From Hyphomicrobiales bacterium (GTDB lineage Bacteria > Pseudomonadota > Alphaproteobacteria > Rhizobiales > RI-29), in NCBI GenBank assembly GCA_016125495.1, contig WGLQ01000007.1:1-64000 (forward strand): a DNA stretch of 64,000 bases. Direction: 5' to 3'. Shown piece by piece: positions 32,313-40,926 of this stretch; within the stretch, counting starts at the first letter, position 1; every line of letters begins with the position of its first letter. The notes below the pieces were generated by a model. That model did not search any database, was not told where the DNA came from, and saw nothing but the letters and a program-made list of their open reading frames with translations. A program made the position numbers and the translations under genes.

Positions 32313-33331
32313 TTCTGGCTCTCGAGTTGCGGTGGCACGTCGCGTGCCCGCGCGATGAGGATATGCTCGGAGGCGCTCGCGTCGAATTGCGCGCCAGCGA
32401 GCCGCGCGGCACTCATGTCCGTCTGCCTGAGCCGGCTCTTGCGCAGATCGGCCCCCTCGAGGCTTGCACCCGCGAGCAGTGCCAGTGTCAAATCCGCCTC
32501 CCCGAAGCGCGCGCCATCGAGCCTCGCGGCATAGAGGCGGGCGAGTGAGAGGTTGCTCTGGCTGAAGTCGGCACCCTTGGCATGGCCTCGGGTGAGATCG
32601 ACATGATTGAGCCGGGCACCGACGAGGCGGGCACCATCGAGGATCGCCTCACGCATGTCGCAGCCGATGAGATTGGCCTGCGAAAGATCGGCGCCGACGA
32701 ACCGCGTCCCCTTGAACCGGGCCGGTCGCGGTCGATCCTGGCCCGGCTCCGGCGAACCGGCCCCCGCGCCAACGAGGATCGCGCCACTGAGGTCGGCCTG
32801 GCTGATCTCGGCACCAGCCAGCCAGGCCTTCGTGAAGTTGGCGTTGCGTGCGTCCACCTTGCGCATGACCGCTCCGCCGAGCAGGACCCCCTCGGCCTTC
32901 ACGCCCCGCATGGTCGCGCCCGACAGGTCGGCAAGCAGCATGATTGCGCCGGTGAGGTCCGCCCCCACCAGGTTGGCCAGCGTCAGATCGGCATTGCCGA
33001 GGTTGGCGCCGGAGAAATTCGCCCCGAGCGCCGTTGCCCGCCGCAGCCGGGCTTCGCGCAGATCCGCGTTACGCAGGTTGGCGCCGGCAAGGTTCGCCCC
33101 CGTCAGGTTGGCGCCCCTGAGATCGACCCCCTCGAGATTGCGCCCCGCGAGATTTGCGTTGATGAGGTTGGCGCCGGCAAGCTTGGCGCCGGGTTCGATC
33201 TGGCGGATCGCGCTCTGCCCGAACGCGGCGCCGTGGGGGTCGGGGACGGCGAGCATGGCCGCGCCGGCAATGACGCCAGCCAACGCAACGAGCATGAACA
33301 GGCCGGTTTCGAGCCTTGCGCGCATTCTCAT
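32309..33331 (-). CDS. Exported pentapeptide-repeat protein in the aio operon
   Basis: A 340-residue protein with an N-terminal membrane anchor or signal (residues ~8-30, LFMLVALAGVIAGAAMLAV). About 50 pentapeptide repeats of the A(D/N)Lxx type follow, for example AKLAGANLINANLAGRNLEG and GANLTGANLAGANLRNADL. These fold as a right-handed quadrilateral beta-helix. A Pro/Gly-rich break (AGAGSPEPGQDRPRPA) divides the repeat region. The start overlaps the aioA stop (ATGA), and its own stop overlaps the aquaglyceroporin start. Function is unknown; a scaffold or structural partner at the membrane is a guess from operon position. Confidence 0.85.
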   Translation of the reverse strand: MRMRARLETGLFMLVALAGVIAGAAMLAVPDPHGAAFGQSAIRQIEPGAKLAGANLINANLAGRNLEGVDLRGANLTGANLAGANLRNADLREARLRRATALGANFSGANLGNADLTLANLVGADLTGAIMLLADLSGATMRGVKAEGVLLGGAVMRKVDARNANFTKAWLAGAEISQADLSGAILVGAGAGSPEPGQDRPRPARFKGTRFVGADLSQANLIGCDMREAILDGARLVGARLNHVDLTRGHAKGADFSQSNLSLARLYAARLDGARFGEADLTLALLAGASLEGADLRKSRLRQTDMSAARLAGAQFDASASEHILIARARDVPPQLESQK

Positions 33332-35817
33332 CCGGCCACGTTCTGAGGAAGGAAGGAAACGGTCTTGATCAGTTCGGGGATCCGCCCGACGCGGCGAATG
33401 TCCGCCCACACCCCCTTGTAGTAGGGGATCGTCGTCGCCGGGTCCACGTGGTCGCTGATGAGATCGCCCGCCGCCCCGCGCGGCTGACCGAACACCATGA
33501 ACGCGTGCCCCCGTTTGACCGCGTCGGTCGGATAGGCGAGGGCCTGTACGTTCCCCATGTCGTTGGCCAGCTCGATGAGATCGCCGGCCGTGATCCCGAG
33601 TTCGCTCGCATCCTCTGGATGCATTTCGACGTACGGCAGCGGCGAGCGCTCGTTGTAGAATGGCAGATGGCGGTGGTGGTACATCGTCTGCCAGAGGTGG
33701 TTCGAGCGCCCGTTGTTGATCCAGAAGCGATAGCGCTCGCGCTGCTTGGCGACCTTTGCGGCATATCCCTCCCAAGGCGGCGACGCAGGTATGAAGCGCG
33801 CCTTTCCCGATGGCGTCGAGAAGCGGCCGTGCTCGTGCATGCGCACACTGCCGACGACTTGACCGTCGATGACCCGTGTCGGGGTCTGCAGCCCGTTGGT
33901 GCCGAGGTCTCGAAGCATGGCATAATCGACGCCGGCATATCCCTCCATCGGGTCACTGCCGTCGCCCTTGAAGGTATGGCGCGCGTCGATGAAGACCGCC
34001 TCGTCCGTCTCCCAGTCGAAGTCGCGGAACCGGTTGGCGAGCGCGGTGTCACCCTCCGTGAGGTAGAGTTGCCGCAATTCGCGGGCGAAGGTCGCCAGGA
34101 TCCGCCAGTCGGCCATCGCCTCACCGGGCGGATCCATGAAGCGCTGGTGCAGCCGCAGACGGCGCTCACCGTTGATCGAGGTGAGATTCATCTCCCCCCA
34201 CTGGGCGGCCGGCAGCACGAGATGCGCATGGTTCGCCGACGCGGTCATGTAGATGTCCTGAACGAGGACGAGCGTGCCGCCGTTCTTGAGCGCCTCGACC
34301 ACCGCCTCGGCGCGCTGGTCGACATCGAGCCCCCGGGTCGCGGCCAGCGCATCGGCGACGGGTTTGCCCCGCTCCTTGAGCGCGCCCTCCATGGCTTCTG
34401 CCCGCAGTGTCGTCAGCACCGGATTGCAGCCGCCGATCCAGAACACCTTGGCATCGCCGCGGCGCACGGCTTCGTCGACGTTCAGCGCCGGCCGGCTTCC
34501 CGGATAAGGCGGCCGCACATAGGCTTCCTGGTGCCCGCCGAGGCGCGAGACGCCCGTCCCTGGCCGCCCGACGTTGCCCGTGAGCAGCGCGAGATCGACG
34601 ATGGCGGCGATATTCTCGTAGTTCTTCAGCCCCCAGATGAGGCCCTTTTCATAGTGCAGCAGAGCGCGCGCCCGCCGGCCCGCCTTGCGTGGCTTTGCGA
34701 TCCATTCGGCTGCCTTGACGATGTCGGCCTCGGCAACGCCCGTGATGCGCACCGCCTCCGCCAGCACGTCGGCGATCGGCCGATCCACCATGAGGCTGTT
34801 ACGCTGGTAGGCTTCGAACGTCTGCACCTCGCAGTGCGCGCCGATGAAGGTCGAATCGTGCCAACGGCGCTCGGCGATGACGCGGCCGATCGCGTTGAGC
34901 AGCCAGATGTCCGTTCCAGGCTCGAGCCTGAGGTGCAGGACCTGTTCGGCTCCCCCGACGATCTCGGCGCTCGCGACGGAGATCGTGCGGCGCGGATCGA
35001 CGATGATCATGCGCCCGGCCTCGGCGTCCGCATCCCCGAACGAGGAGCGCTTCAGCGGCACCGATTCGCCAGAGAGGTTCCTCATCATGTGGTTGAGGAA
35101 ATAATTCGTCTGCGCCTCGTAAGGGTTGGCGCCCACGATGAGGATCGTATCGGCCAGCTCGGCGTCCAGATAGCCGTTGGTCAGCGGCGCGACACCCGCA
35201 TCACCGGCCGCGTGGACTTCCGAGTTGTAGGCAGGACGATTGTGAATGGCGGCCGTGCGCGTGCCGACACCGTCGAAGAAGAAGCGCCCGATGGCCCAGT
35301 TGTTCTCGAAGCCGCCACCGCCGCCGCCATGGTCGAAGAACTTCATGCCGACCGAATCCGGACCCCAGCGGTCGATGCACGCCTTGATCACGCGCGCGCC
35401 GAGCGCCACGGCTTCCGTCCAGCCGATCACCTGATGCGTGTCGCCCTCGCGGATCAGCGGCGTGGTCAGGCGCGAGCGCGTCGGACCGTCTGCGGTATAG
35501 AGCGTCGAGGCGAGTGAGCCTCCGCGCACCGAGGCGAGGCCCGCGTTGACGACGCATTCCTTGTCGGCGACGATCGCGACCGAATAGCGGTTGCCGTCCC
35601 GCTCGGTGATGACGTTGTGCATCGACGGCGAAACCCACACACCGTCGGCCGGTTGCTGCTCCGCGAGGTCCACGCCGAAAGCATTGTCGCCCGGGGCCGT
35701 TCCGCCATCGCGGCCGGCCGGCCATTTGTAGACCTTATAACCGCAACCGACGATGCAGAACTGGCATGCCGTCGCGTAGACCTCGGCGTCGCGCGGAGGA
35801 ATACGGCTCGAGGACAT
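33328..35817 (-). CDS. aioA: Arsenite oxidase large (molybdopterin) subunit
   Basis: An 829-residue molybdoenzyme of the arsenite oxidase branch of the DMSO reductase family, which oxidises As(III) to As(V) in the periplasm. The N-terminal CQFCIVGCGYKVYKWP gives Cys18-Cys21-Cys25 with no fourth cysteine, as for the [3Fe-4S] cluster of AioA. The residues that bind As(III) in characterised AioA (His195, Glu203, Arg419, His423) have counterparts in IHNRPAYNSE (His192, Glu200) and SRLGGHQEAYVRPPYPG (Arg and His). The start at 35817 has GAAGG upstream; GTG at 35826 is an alternative. AioB follows 15 bp upstream, as expected. Confidence 0.95.
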   Translation of the reverse strand: MSSSRIPPRDAEVYATACQFCIVGCGYKVYKWPAGRDGGTAPGDNAFGVDLAEQQPADGVWVSPSMHNVITERDGNRYSVAIVADKECVVNAGLASVRGGSLASTLYTADGPTRSRLTTPLIREGDTHQVIGWTEAVALGARVIKACIDRWGPDSVGMKFFDHGGGGGGFENNWAIGRFFFDGVGTRTAAIHNRPAYNSEVHAAGDAGVAPLTNGYLDAELADTILIVGANPYEAQTNYFLNHMMRNLSGESVPLKRSSFGDADAEAGRMIIVDPRRTISVASAEIVGGAEQVLHLRLEPGTDIWLLNAIGRVIAERRWHDSTFIGAHCEVQTFEAYQRNSLMVDRPIADVLAEAVRITGVAEADIVKAAEWIAKPRKAGRRARALLHYEKGLIWGLKNYENIAAIVDLALLTGNVGRPGTGVSRLGGHQEAYVRPPYPGSRPALNVDEAVRRGDAKVFWIGGCNPVLTTLRAEAMEGALKERGKPVADALAATRGLDVDQRAEAVVEALKNGGTLVLVQDIYMTASANHAHLVLPAAQWGEMNLTSINGERRLRLHQRFMDPPGEAMADWRILATFARELRQLYLTEGDTALANRFRDFDWETDEAVFIDARHTFKGDGSDPMEGYAGVDYAMLRDLGTNGLQTPTRVIDGQVVGSVRMHEHGRFSTPSGKARFIPASPPWEGYAAKVAKQRERYRFWINNGRSNHLWQTMYHHRHLPFYNERSPLPYVEMHPEDASELGITAGDLIELANDMGNVQALAYPTDAVKRGHAFMVFGQPRGAAGDLISDHVDPATTIPYYKGVWADIRRVGRIPELIKTVSFLPQNVAG

Positions 35818-35832
35818 CGGCTTCACCTTCTC

Positions 35833-36357
35833 CTAGAGGATATTGGTGTGGCGCCCGTAGATCAGCCCTTTGACACCGACGGCCTGGACTTTGCCGTCCT
35901 GGACCTTGAGGCTGATCTGCGGCAGCGCTTCGGTTGCCTGACCGATGACGATACGCCCGGACTTGGCGGCATCGAAGCTCGAGAAATGACAGGGACAGAT
36001 CAGCATCTGGCGATCTGCGAGGAACTGCACGGGGCAGCCCTTGTGAGTGCAGAGCAGCGAATAGGCGACGATACTCTCGTTGGGACCGACACCGCCTTCG
36101 GCGGGCCCCGCGAGCCTCAGGAGCACGGCGGGCGAGTTCTCGTCCGGATATTCGAAAACCACCTCCGCGCCGACCTCGAGATCGGCGATCGCCGCGATCT
36201 CGGTCACCGGAAACGTCGGGTTCGCGGCTGCGCCCGGTCGCGCGGCGGCGGCACCGAGCCCGGCCGCCAGCCCGAACGCACCGGCCTTGAGGAAACTGCG
36301 GCGCCCGATGCCCGCAGCCGCGCCGGCTCCCCGAGACGTCGATTTATCATCCGCCAT
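35833..36357 (-). CDS. aioB: Arsenite oxidase small Rieske subunit
   Basis: A 174-residue Rieske protein exported by the Tat system, carrying AioA with it. The twin-arginine signal is GRRSFLKAG (Arg19-Arg20), followed by an Ala-rich helix. The [2Fe-2S] ligands are Cys103/His105 in CTHKGC and Cys121/His124 in CPCHFSSFD. Cys108 and Cys123 are placed to form the Rieske disulfide that some AioB proteins lack. GAGGGG precedes the start. Electrons would pass on to a cytochrome or azurin; neither is encoded next to it. Confidence 0.94.
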   Translation of the reverse strand: MADDKSTSRGAGAAAGIGRRSFLKAGAFGLAAGLGAAAARPGAAANPTFPVTEIAAIADLEVGAEVVFEYPDENSPAVLLRLAGPAEGGVGPNESIVAYSLLCTHKGCPVQFLADRQMLICPCHFSSFDAAKSGRIVIGQATEALPQISLKVQDGKVQAVGVKGLIYGRHTNIL

Positions 36358-36480
36358 CTTTTTCCCCTCTGACGCGCGCGCCGCCGCCTCCGAGAGCGGA
36401 CGCCGCCGCGGCGATTGTCGCCATTTGCAGGTCCGACGGCACCGAAATCCCGACCGCCCGGCGCCCCAGGCGTAGGGGAA

Positions 36481-36798
36481 TCACCCCTCGGATATCAAGA
36501 CATAAATACCGTCGCCACGCGTTTCCACGGCGTAGACCGCTATGCGCTCGTCGATATTGGGGCAGACACCGGTCTTGAGATCGTACTCACGACCGTGCCA
36601 GGGACAGACGATGTAACCGTCCTCGATCGCGCCCTGACCAAGCGGTCCGCCGACGTGCAGACAGCGGTTGTCTAGGGCATGATATCCGTCGCCCGTGCGT
36701 GCCAGAGCAACGAGCTTGCCACCGGCCTTGACCGTGCGACATTCGTTTTCGCCGATCTCATCGAGATCGGCGACCTTGTGCCAACTCCCTTCTGCCAT
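36481..36798 (-). CDS. Rieske-type [2Fe-2S] ferredoxin
   Basis: A 105-residue soluble Rieske ferredoxin of the kind that serves oxygenases or reductases. Ligands are Cys46/His48 in RCLHVGGPL and Cys65/His68 in CPWHGREYDL; there are no disulfide cysteines, as in soluble Rieske ferredoxins. There is no signal peptide. It starts 3 bp after an unknown gene and ends 123 bp before aioB, so it may be in the same transcript as arsenite oxidase. Its redox partner is unknown. Confidence 0.9.
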   Translation of the reverse strand: MAEGSWHKVADLDEIGENECRTVKAGGKLVALARTGDGYHALDNRCLHVGGPLGQGAIEDGYIVCPWHGREYDLKTGVCPNIDERIAVYAVETRGDGIYVLISEG

Positions 36799-36801
36799 GC
36801 C

Positions 36802-37374
36802 TCACACCTTCCAATCGAACGTGAGCGACATGTCGTGGAAATCGTCGATCTCGTCGTCGGAGTTCGCGAGCACGCGAAAGCCCTTGCGACCATTTCCTGT
36901 GTCGAGACCGTTCTGCACGATCGTGCGGCTCGCGATCCAGCCATCGGCGAACTTGTGGCCGAGCAGCAGGAGGTGGCAGCCGCCGGGGATCTCGATACCG
37001 TTGTCGGGCCCGAGGCGGGTATTCATCGGACGCGGCGTGCGCCAATCGGCGAGCGGCTTGCGGGCGTCTCCACCCTCGAGCAGAACGGCGCGCTGGATCC
37101 GCCAGGCGTGCGAGCGAGCGAGGAGGTGCGCGCCGCCGGCCGGCACCACGCAGGCGATGGCATGGACGTGCTCACCCGAAAAGCCGAGCTTGGACGCGAT
37201 GTCCGATCCCATCGACGTCGCGTGCCCCCCACAGGCGGCCGCGTCGCCCCCCTTGGCCCGATCGGCGAGGGCCTTGACGGCACCCGCATCGATCAGGCTG
37301 GGCGCCGTGTAGCTCATATCCCTGAACTGCTCGTAGGCGTACTCGGGGACGGGAAAGCGTTTCCACGCGACCAT
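36802..37374 (-). CDS. Unknown conserved-looking protein coupled to Rieske ferredoxin
   Basis: A 190-residue protein I do not recognise. It starts MVAWKRFPVPEYAYEQFRD (ATG at 37374; the longer frame to 37602 is unsupported). Notable parts are CGGHATSMGSDIASKLGF, HVHAIACVVPAGGAHLLARS, PRPMNTRLGPDNGIEIPGG and KFADGWIASRTIVQNGLD. It lacks a signal peptide or strong membrane segments. The gene is 3 bp upstream of the Rieske ferredoxin gene, which suggests a functional pair, perhaps an electron-accepting enzyme subunit. No function is assigned. Confidence 0.75.
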   Translation of the reverse strand: MVAWKRFPVPEYAYEQFRDMSYTAPSLIDAGAVKALADRAKGGDAAACGGHATSMGSDIASKLGFSGEHVHAIACVVPAGGAHLLARSHAWRIQRAVLLEGGDARKPLADWRTPRPMNTRLGPDNGIEIPGGCHLLLLGHKFADGWIASRTIVQNGLDTGNGRKGFRVLANSDDEIDDFHDMSLTFDWKV

Positions 37375-37611
37375 GCGATCTCTCCAACTCTGGTCTGCTG
37401 GGCTCTTCGAGCGGGTCAATTGAAGCCTTTGTCGCGGAGCCAGGGACCGGACGCGCGAACGCTGGTGGGCGAACCCACCACGCCCGGCATCCGACGCGAC
37501 AGCGCCGACAGAGTTTCCTTTCACCCCACGACTGTCAACTGGCCGGCCCGACACGCTGGCCGCTTTCCGGCCGTCCGGTCGGCAACGGGGGTATGCATCC
37601 ACTCGGTGGCC

Positions 37612-38256
37612 TCAGCTCATCGACCAGACGCCGCAAGCGATCCGGCCACCACGCTCGAAGGCCTCGTCGCCCGCGATCTCGTAGCTGGCGAGTGCCACCA
37701 TGCTCTCGCGCGGGAAGTGGCTCCGCCGGCAGTCGCCGCAGAGCACCACGACGCCGCTCCGCGCCCGATGGCGCAACCACGCCGTGACGCGCAGCGCCTC
37801 GAGCCGATCATACCAGAGGTCACCCGCCAGCAGCACGCTGCCCGCCGCCACGTCCAGATCGCAGAGGTCCGCGGTTCGCCGGGTGAGGCTGACGCCGTTT
37901 GCCGCCGCGTTGATGTCGCAAGCCAGCCCGGCGAACGGGTCGCGATCGACCGCCGTCACGTCATCGGCTCCCGCCAGGCACGCCGCGATCGCCGCCAGCC
38001 CGCTGCCCGCCCCGACATCGACCACCGTCCGGCCGGCGACCAGCTCCGGTCGGTCGAGAACCAGCCGCGCCAGCGCCTGCCCCCCGGGCCAGGCCCGCGC
38101 CCAATAGGGCACCCCCACGCCGGCACGCCCTGCGCGCGCCCTGAATGTCTCGAACGCCTCATCGTGTGCGGCCAACCGCAACACCACCTCCGGCACCAGC
38201 TCGCCGTGGCCGGCAACCGTCGCGGCAATGATCTCGTCGCTGAGGGGAGGCGACAT
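37612..38256 (-). CDS. SAM-dependent methyltransferase (ETF-beta lysine methyltransferase / PrmA-like)
   Basis: A 214-residue class I methyltransferase. The SAM-binding motif I is VVDVGAGSGLAAIAACLAGA (around residue 80), followed by VTAVDRDPFAG and the LLAGDLWYDR segment. The N-terminal VPYWARAWPGGQALARLVLD is typical of small protein lysine methyltransferases of the METTL20/EtfB-KMT type. The start at 38256 has an AGG site. It is divergent, 80 bp from the small gene at 38.3 kb. The protein target is unknown; a redox flavoprotein is possible. Confidence 0.82.
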   Translation of the reverse strand: MSPPLSDEIIAATVAGHGELVPEVVLRLAAHDEAFETFRARAGRAGVGVPYWARAWPGGQALARLVLDRPELVAGRTVVDVGAGSGLAAIAACLAGADDVTAVDRDPFAGLACDINAAANGVSLTRRTADLCDLDVAAGSVLLAGDLWYDRLEALRVTAWLRHRARSGVVVLCGDCRRSHFPRESMVALASYEIAGDEAFERGGRIACGVWSMS

Positions 38257-38336
38257 TTCGCGCACCTTTCTTTGCCGTGGCGCAGCCTCTATATGGCGAC
38301 GAAGCGATACCGACCGAGGCTGGAGGAGACCCAACA

Positions 38337-38642
38337 ATGGCGAAGTGCGTGGTTCTGTGCTGGCAGGAAGTGCCGTCGGTTGTCGAGGCAAAGGACTCCA
38401 GCGGCACCCACAAGATCCAGCTTTCCGAACGCTTCCAGGAACTGATCGACATGGTCGCGATGCGCCGCGGCCTCGATGGCACCGACGACTACCTGATGGA
38501 ATGGCGCAAGGAGCCGGCGATCGAGCGCCCCGGCACGCCCGAGGAGGCCGCCAAATCACTCGCCGCAGAGATCGAGGCGCGCTACGAGCACTACAAGAGC
38601 GAGGGCATCCGAATCTCCCAGGAGATGAAGAAGGGCAGCTGA
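38337..38642 (+). CDS. Small 'virulence factor' domain protein
   Basis: A 101-residue protein starting MAKCVVLCWQEVPSVVEAK, with a strong GGAGGAG ribosome site. Sequence features are IQLSERFQELIDMVAMRRGL, DDYLMEWRK and AAEIEARYEHYK, which resemble the Pfam 'Virulence_fact' family, a name without a known mechanism. As far as I recall, relatives occur near corrinoid methyltransferase genes in alphaproteobacteria. Here it lies 349 bp upstream of the first corrinoid module on the same strand. A role in that pathway is inference. Confidence 0.7.
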   Translation: MAKCVVLCWQEVPSVVEAKDSSGTHKIQLSERFQELIDMVAMRRGLDGTDDYLMEWRKEPAIERPGTPEEAAKSLAAEIEARYEHYKSEGIRISQEMKKGS

Positions 38643-38991
38643 CCGGCCGGCCAGGTGGCAGCCGGCGCTGAAGGCCCGACTGCCCGCTCCCGCCCTGCCG
38701 CTGCGCGCAGCATCGTCAGACGGCCAAGGATTGCCTTCGGGCCGGCATAGCGACCGGCCCAGCCGCTCGCGCGCGACGGTGAGGTCGTGAACGCCGGTCG
38801 GTCCTTCCAGAGCCGATCACGGTGCGCACGAACTTCGACCCGGACCTGAGAATCCCCGGAGCGACCCCTTGCAACGGGCGCAAGGGGGGAGCGCCAGCGG
38901 CGACGGGGAACAGTGCCCTGACGCGGCTTGCGTGCGCCACCGTGCCGGCGTATACGCAAAATATATTCTGAATATGCAGAAGGGATCTGGG
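38643..38991 (+). other. 349 bp intergenic region upstream of corrinoid module 1
   Basis: No gene is convincing here. Most of the stretch is GC-rich, but the last 45 bp before the UroD-like gene form a sharp AT-rich island, likely holding the promoter and an operator dyad, followed by the AAGGGA ribosome site. Confidence 0.5.
38963..38975. promoter_or_regulatory. Perfect palindrome upstream of corrinoid module 1
   Basis: ATATTC-T-GAATAT is a 13 bp perfect palindrome located 17 bp before the UroD-like gene start, in an AT-rich island. The position would let a bound repressor block transcription or translation initiation. The GntR-family regulator encoded in this operon is a candidate binder, although GntR/FadR sites are more often TNGTNNNACNA-like. 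Confidence 0.45.
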
Positions 38992-40161
38992 ATGAAAGAG
39001 CTACTCCCGCGCGAACGCTTCATCCGTGCGCTTCGTCGCGAGCCGATCGATAGGGTGCCACTCCTCTATCGCATGAAGCACGAAGCCAAGGAGAAGCTGG
39101 CCCGCGTCTACGGCATCACGAACGCCGCGACCGGTCGCAAGCACAATCCGGAGCTCGAGCTGAGGCTGGGCAACGACGCCATCATCTACCAGATCGGCAT
39201 CAACGCCGACTTCTCGCACCGTCACATCGAGATCGGCGAGACTTGGTTCAACCACTTCGGCGTCGGCTACGGCAAGTCCGGCCTCGAGGGGCGCACCAAG
39301 GAAGAGCAGGAAATTTTCTCCAAGACGCAGGAGTTTTGGGGACCCGCCAAGGTCGTGCCGGAGAACTTCCCCAAGGTCCACCCCGTCAAGAACATGGACG
39401 AGTTGAAGGCCTACACGTGGCCGGACCCGAACGACAAGGACATCCTCGCCCCGATCGCGAGCCTCGTCGAGCAGTACGGCAAGGACTACTTCATCATCGT
39501 CGATCTTTCGTCGTCGCTGATCGAGGCGGCCTACGCCCACATCATGGGCACGCAGAATTTCTTCCTCTACCTGTTCGACGAGCCGGAGCTGATCGAGGGC
39601 GTGCTCGACGGCCTGACGCACTACTATACCGAACTCGGCAAGAACGCCATTAAGATGGGGGTCGATATGATCCGCATCGGTGACGACATCGGCGCCCAGC
39701 AGTCGATGATGATCTCGCCCAAGCAGTGGCGTGAGCTTGCCAAGCCGCGGCTCGACTACATGCTGAAGGAGTTCCGCAAGACGAACTCGGAACTCTTCAT
39801 CAAGTCGCATTCGTGCGGAGATTATTCTCCGGTGCTCCCGGACATGGTGGAACTCGGTTTCGATCTCGCCGGCCTCATGCAGCCGACCGGCGGCCTCAAG
39901 GACCAGGTCGGCATCAAGAAGAAGTTCGGCGGCGACATCGCCCTCATCGGCGGCTTCGACGTGCAGCGCCTGCTGCCCCGTGGCCAGGTCGAGGACGTAC
40001 GCAAGGGCGTGCTCGAGTGCATGAAGAACCTCGCCGTCGGCAGCGGCTACATCTTCTCGCCCTCGCACTACATCCTCGCCGACGTTCCGATCCAGAACAT
40101 CTACACGATGCTGGAAGCCCAGCGCGACTTCGGCACGTATGGGAAGTACCCGCTCAACTGA
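38992..40161 (+). CDS. UroD-family corrinoid methyltransferase, module 1
   Basis: A 389-residue TIM-barrel protein of the uroporphyrinogen decarboxylase superfamily in the MtaA/CmuA-type methyltransferase branch, not a true haem enzyme. The zinc motif H-x-C is seen at His273/Cys275 in FIKSHSCGDYSP. The third ligand position near the C-terminus, usually Cys in MtaA, reads GYIFSPSHYI instead. The gene is followed by a corrinoid protein and its activase, so it most likely moves a methyl group to or from the corrinoid. The methyl donor is unknown. The start at 38992 has AAGGGA upstream. Confidence 0.87.
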   Translation: MKELLPRERFIRALRREPIDRVPLLYRMKHEAKEKLARVYGITNAATGRKHNPELELRLGNDAIIYQIGINADFSHRHIEIGETWFNHFGVGYGKSGLEGRTKEEQEIFSKTQEFWGPAKVVPENFPKVHPVKNMDELKAYTWPDPNDKDILAPIASLVEQYGKDYFIIVDLSSSLIEAAYAHIMGTQNFFLYLFDEPELIEGVLDGLTHYYTELGKNAIKMGVDMIRIGDDIGAQQSMMISPKQWRELAKPRLDYMLKEFRKTNSELFIKSHSCGDYSPVLPDMVELGFDLAGLMQPTGGLKDQVGIKKKFGGDIALIGGFDVQRLLPRGQVEDVRKGVLECMKNLAVGSGYIFSPSHYILADVPIQNIYTMLEAQRDFGTYGKYPLN

Positions 40162-40208
40162 GCGCGGCCCCCGGCGATACCAAGTGAGATCGAAAGCAAG
40201 GAAGTGAC

Positions 40209-40922
40209 ATGACCGACGAACCACAAATCGTCCCGCCGAAGGACTGGGAAAGCCGCGTGCCCGCGGGCTGGGAGTGGCAGACGCTCTGGGAGGCCGTCGA
40301 GAGCGGCGACCACAAGTACGCCGACAAGCGCGTGCGCGAGGCGATCGACGCTGGCATCGATGCCAAGGTGATCCTGGACGATGGCCTCTTTCCCGGCTTC
40401 AACGTTCAAGGCGACCGCTTCTCGGCCCAGATCATCTTCATTCCGGAGATGCTCATCACGGCCCGCGCCATGAAGGCCGGCCTCGCGCTCATCCGCCCGC
40501 TGCTCGCAGCCAAGGCGGAAAAGCCACTCGGCACTTTCGTCATGGGCACCGTGCTCGGCGACATGCACGACATCGGCCAGTCGATCGTCACCATCATGCT
40601 GGAGAACGCGGGCTTCCGGGTCATAAACCTCGGCACCGACGTTCATCCCGACAAGTTCATCGAAACCGCGATGAACGAGAAGGCCGACCTCGTCGGCTTC
40701 TCGGCGCTGCTCTCGACGACCGTCTACTACCAGAAGGTGACGATCGACGAGTTCGAGAAGGCCGGCCACCGCAACAAGGTCGGTATCCTGATCGGTGGCG
40801 CGCCGACGTCCCAGGAGTGGGCCGACGAGTGCGGCGCCAACGGCTGGGGGCGTGACGCCATGGAGGCGGTCAAGCTCGCCCGCCGCCTGATGGTCGAGCA
40901 AAACCGCGAAGCGTGGGCCTGA
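40209..40922 (+). CDS. Corrinoid (B12-binding) methyl-carrier protein, module 1
   Basis: A 237-residue protein with an N-terminal helical cap (residues ~20-100) and a B12-binding Rossmann domain (~105-230). The cobalt-ligand motif D-x-H-x-x-G is at 118-123 (GDMHDIGQSIV), followed by GFSALLSTT and ILIGGAPTS, as in MtaC- and MtgC-type carriers. AAGGAAG precedes the start. It lies between the UroD-like methyltransferase and the RACo gene, 4 bp before the latter. Confidence 0.94.
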   Translation: MTDEPQIVPPKDWESRVPAGWEWQTLWEAVESGDHKYADKRVREAIDAGIDAKVILDDGLFPGFNVQGDRFSAQIIFIPEMLITARAMKAGLALIRPLLAAKAEKPLGTFVMGTVLGDMHDIGQSIVTIMLENAGFRVINLGTDVHPDKFIETAMNEKADLVGFSALLSTTVYYQKVTIDEFEKAGHRNKVGILIGGAPTSQEWADECGANGWGRDAMEAVKLARRLMVEQNREAWA

Positions 40923-40926
40923 GATC

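Noticed and set aside
32309-33331. Degenerate tandem DNA repeats
   Set aside because: They encode the pentapeptide repeats of a real gene, so they are protein-level repeats.
33316-35517. 733-codon open frame opposite aioA
   Set aside because: Antisense shadow of aioA; composition is Arg/Val/Asp-rich as expected for the reverse frame, and there is no ribosome site.
38869-38991. Longer start for the UroD-like gene of module 1
   Set aside because: The extension overlaps the AT-rich promoter-like region and palindrome, and the AAGGGA site matches the ATG at 38992.
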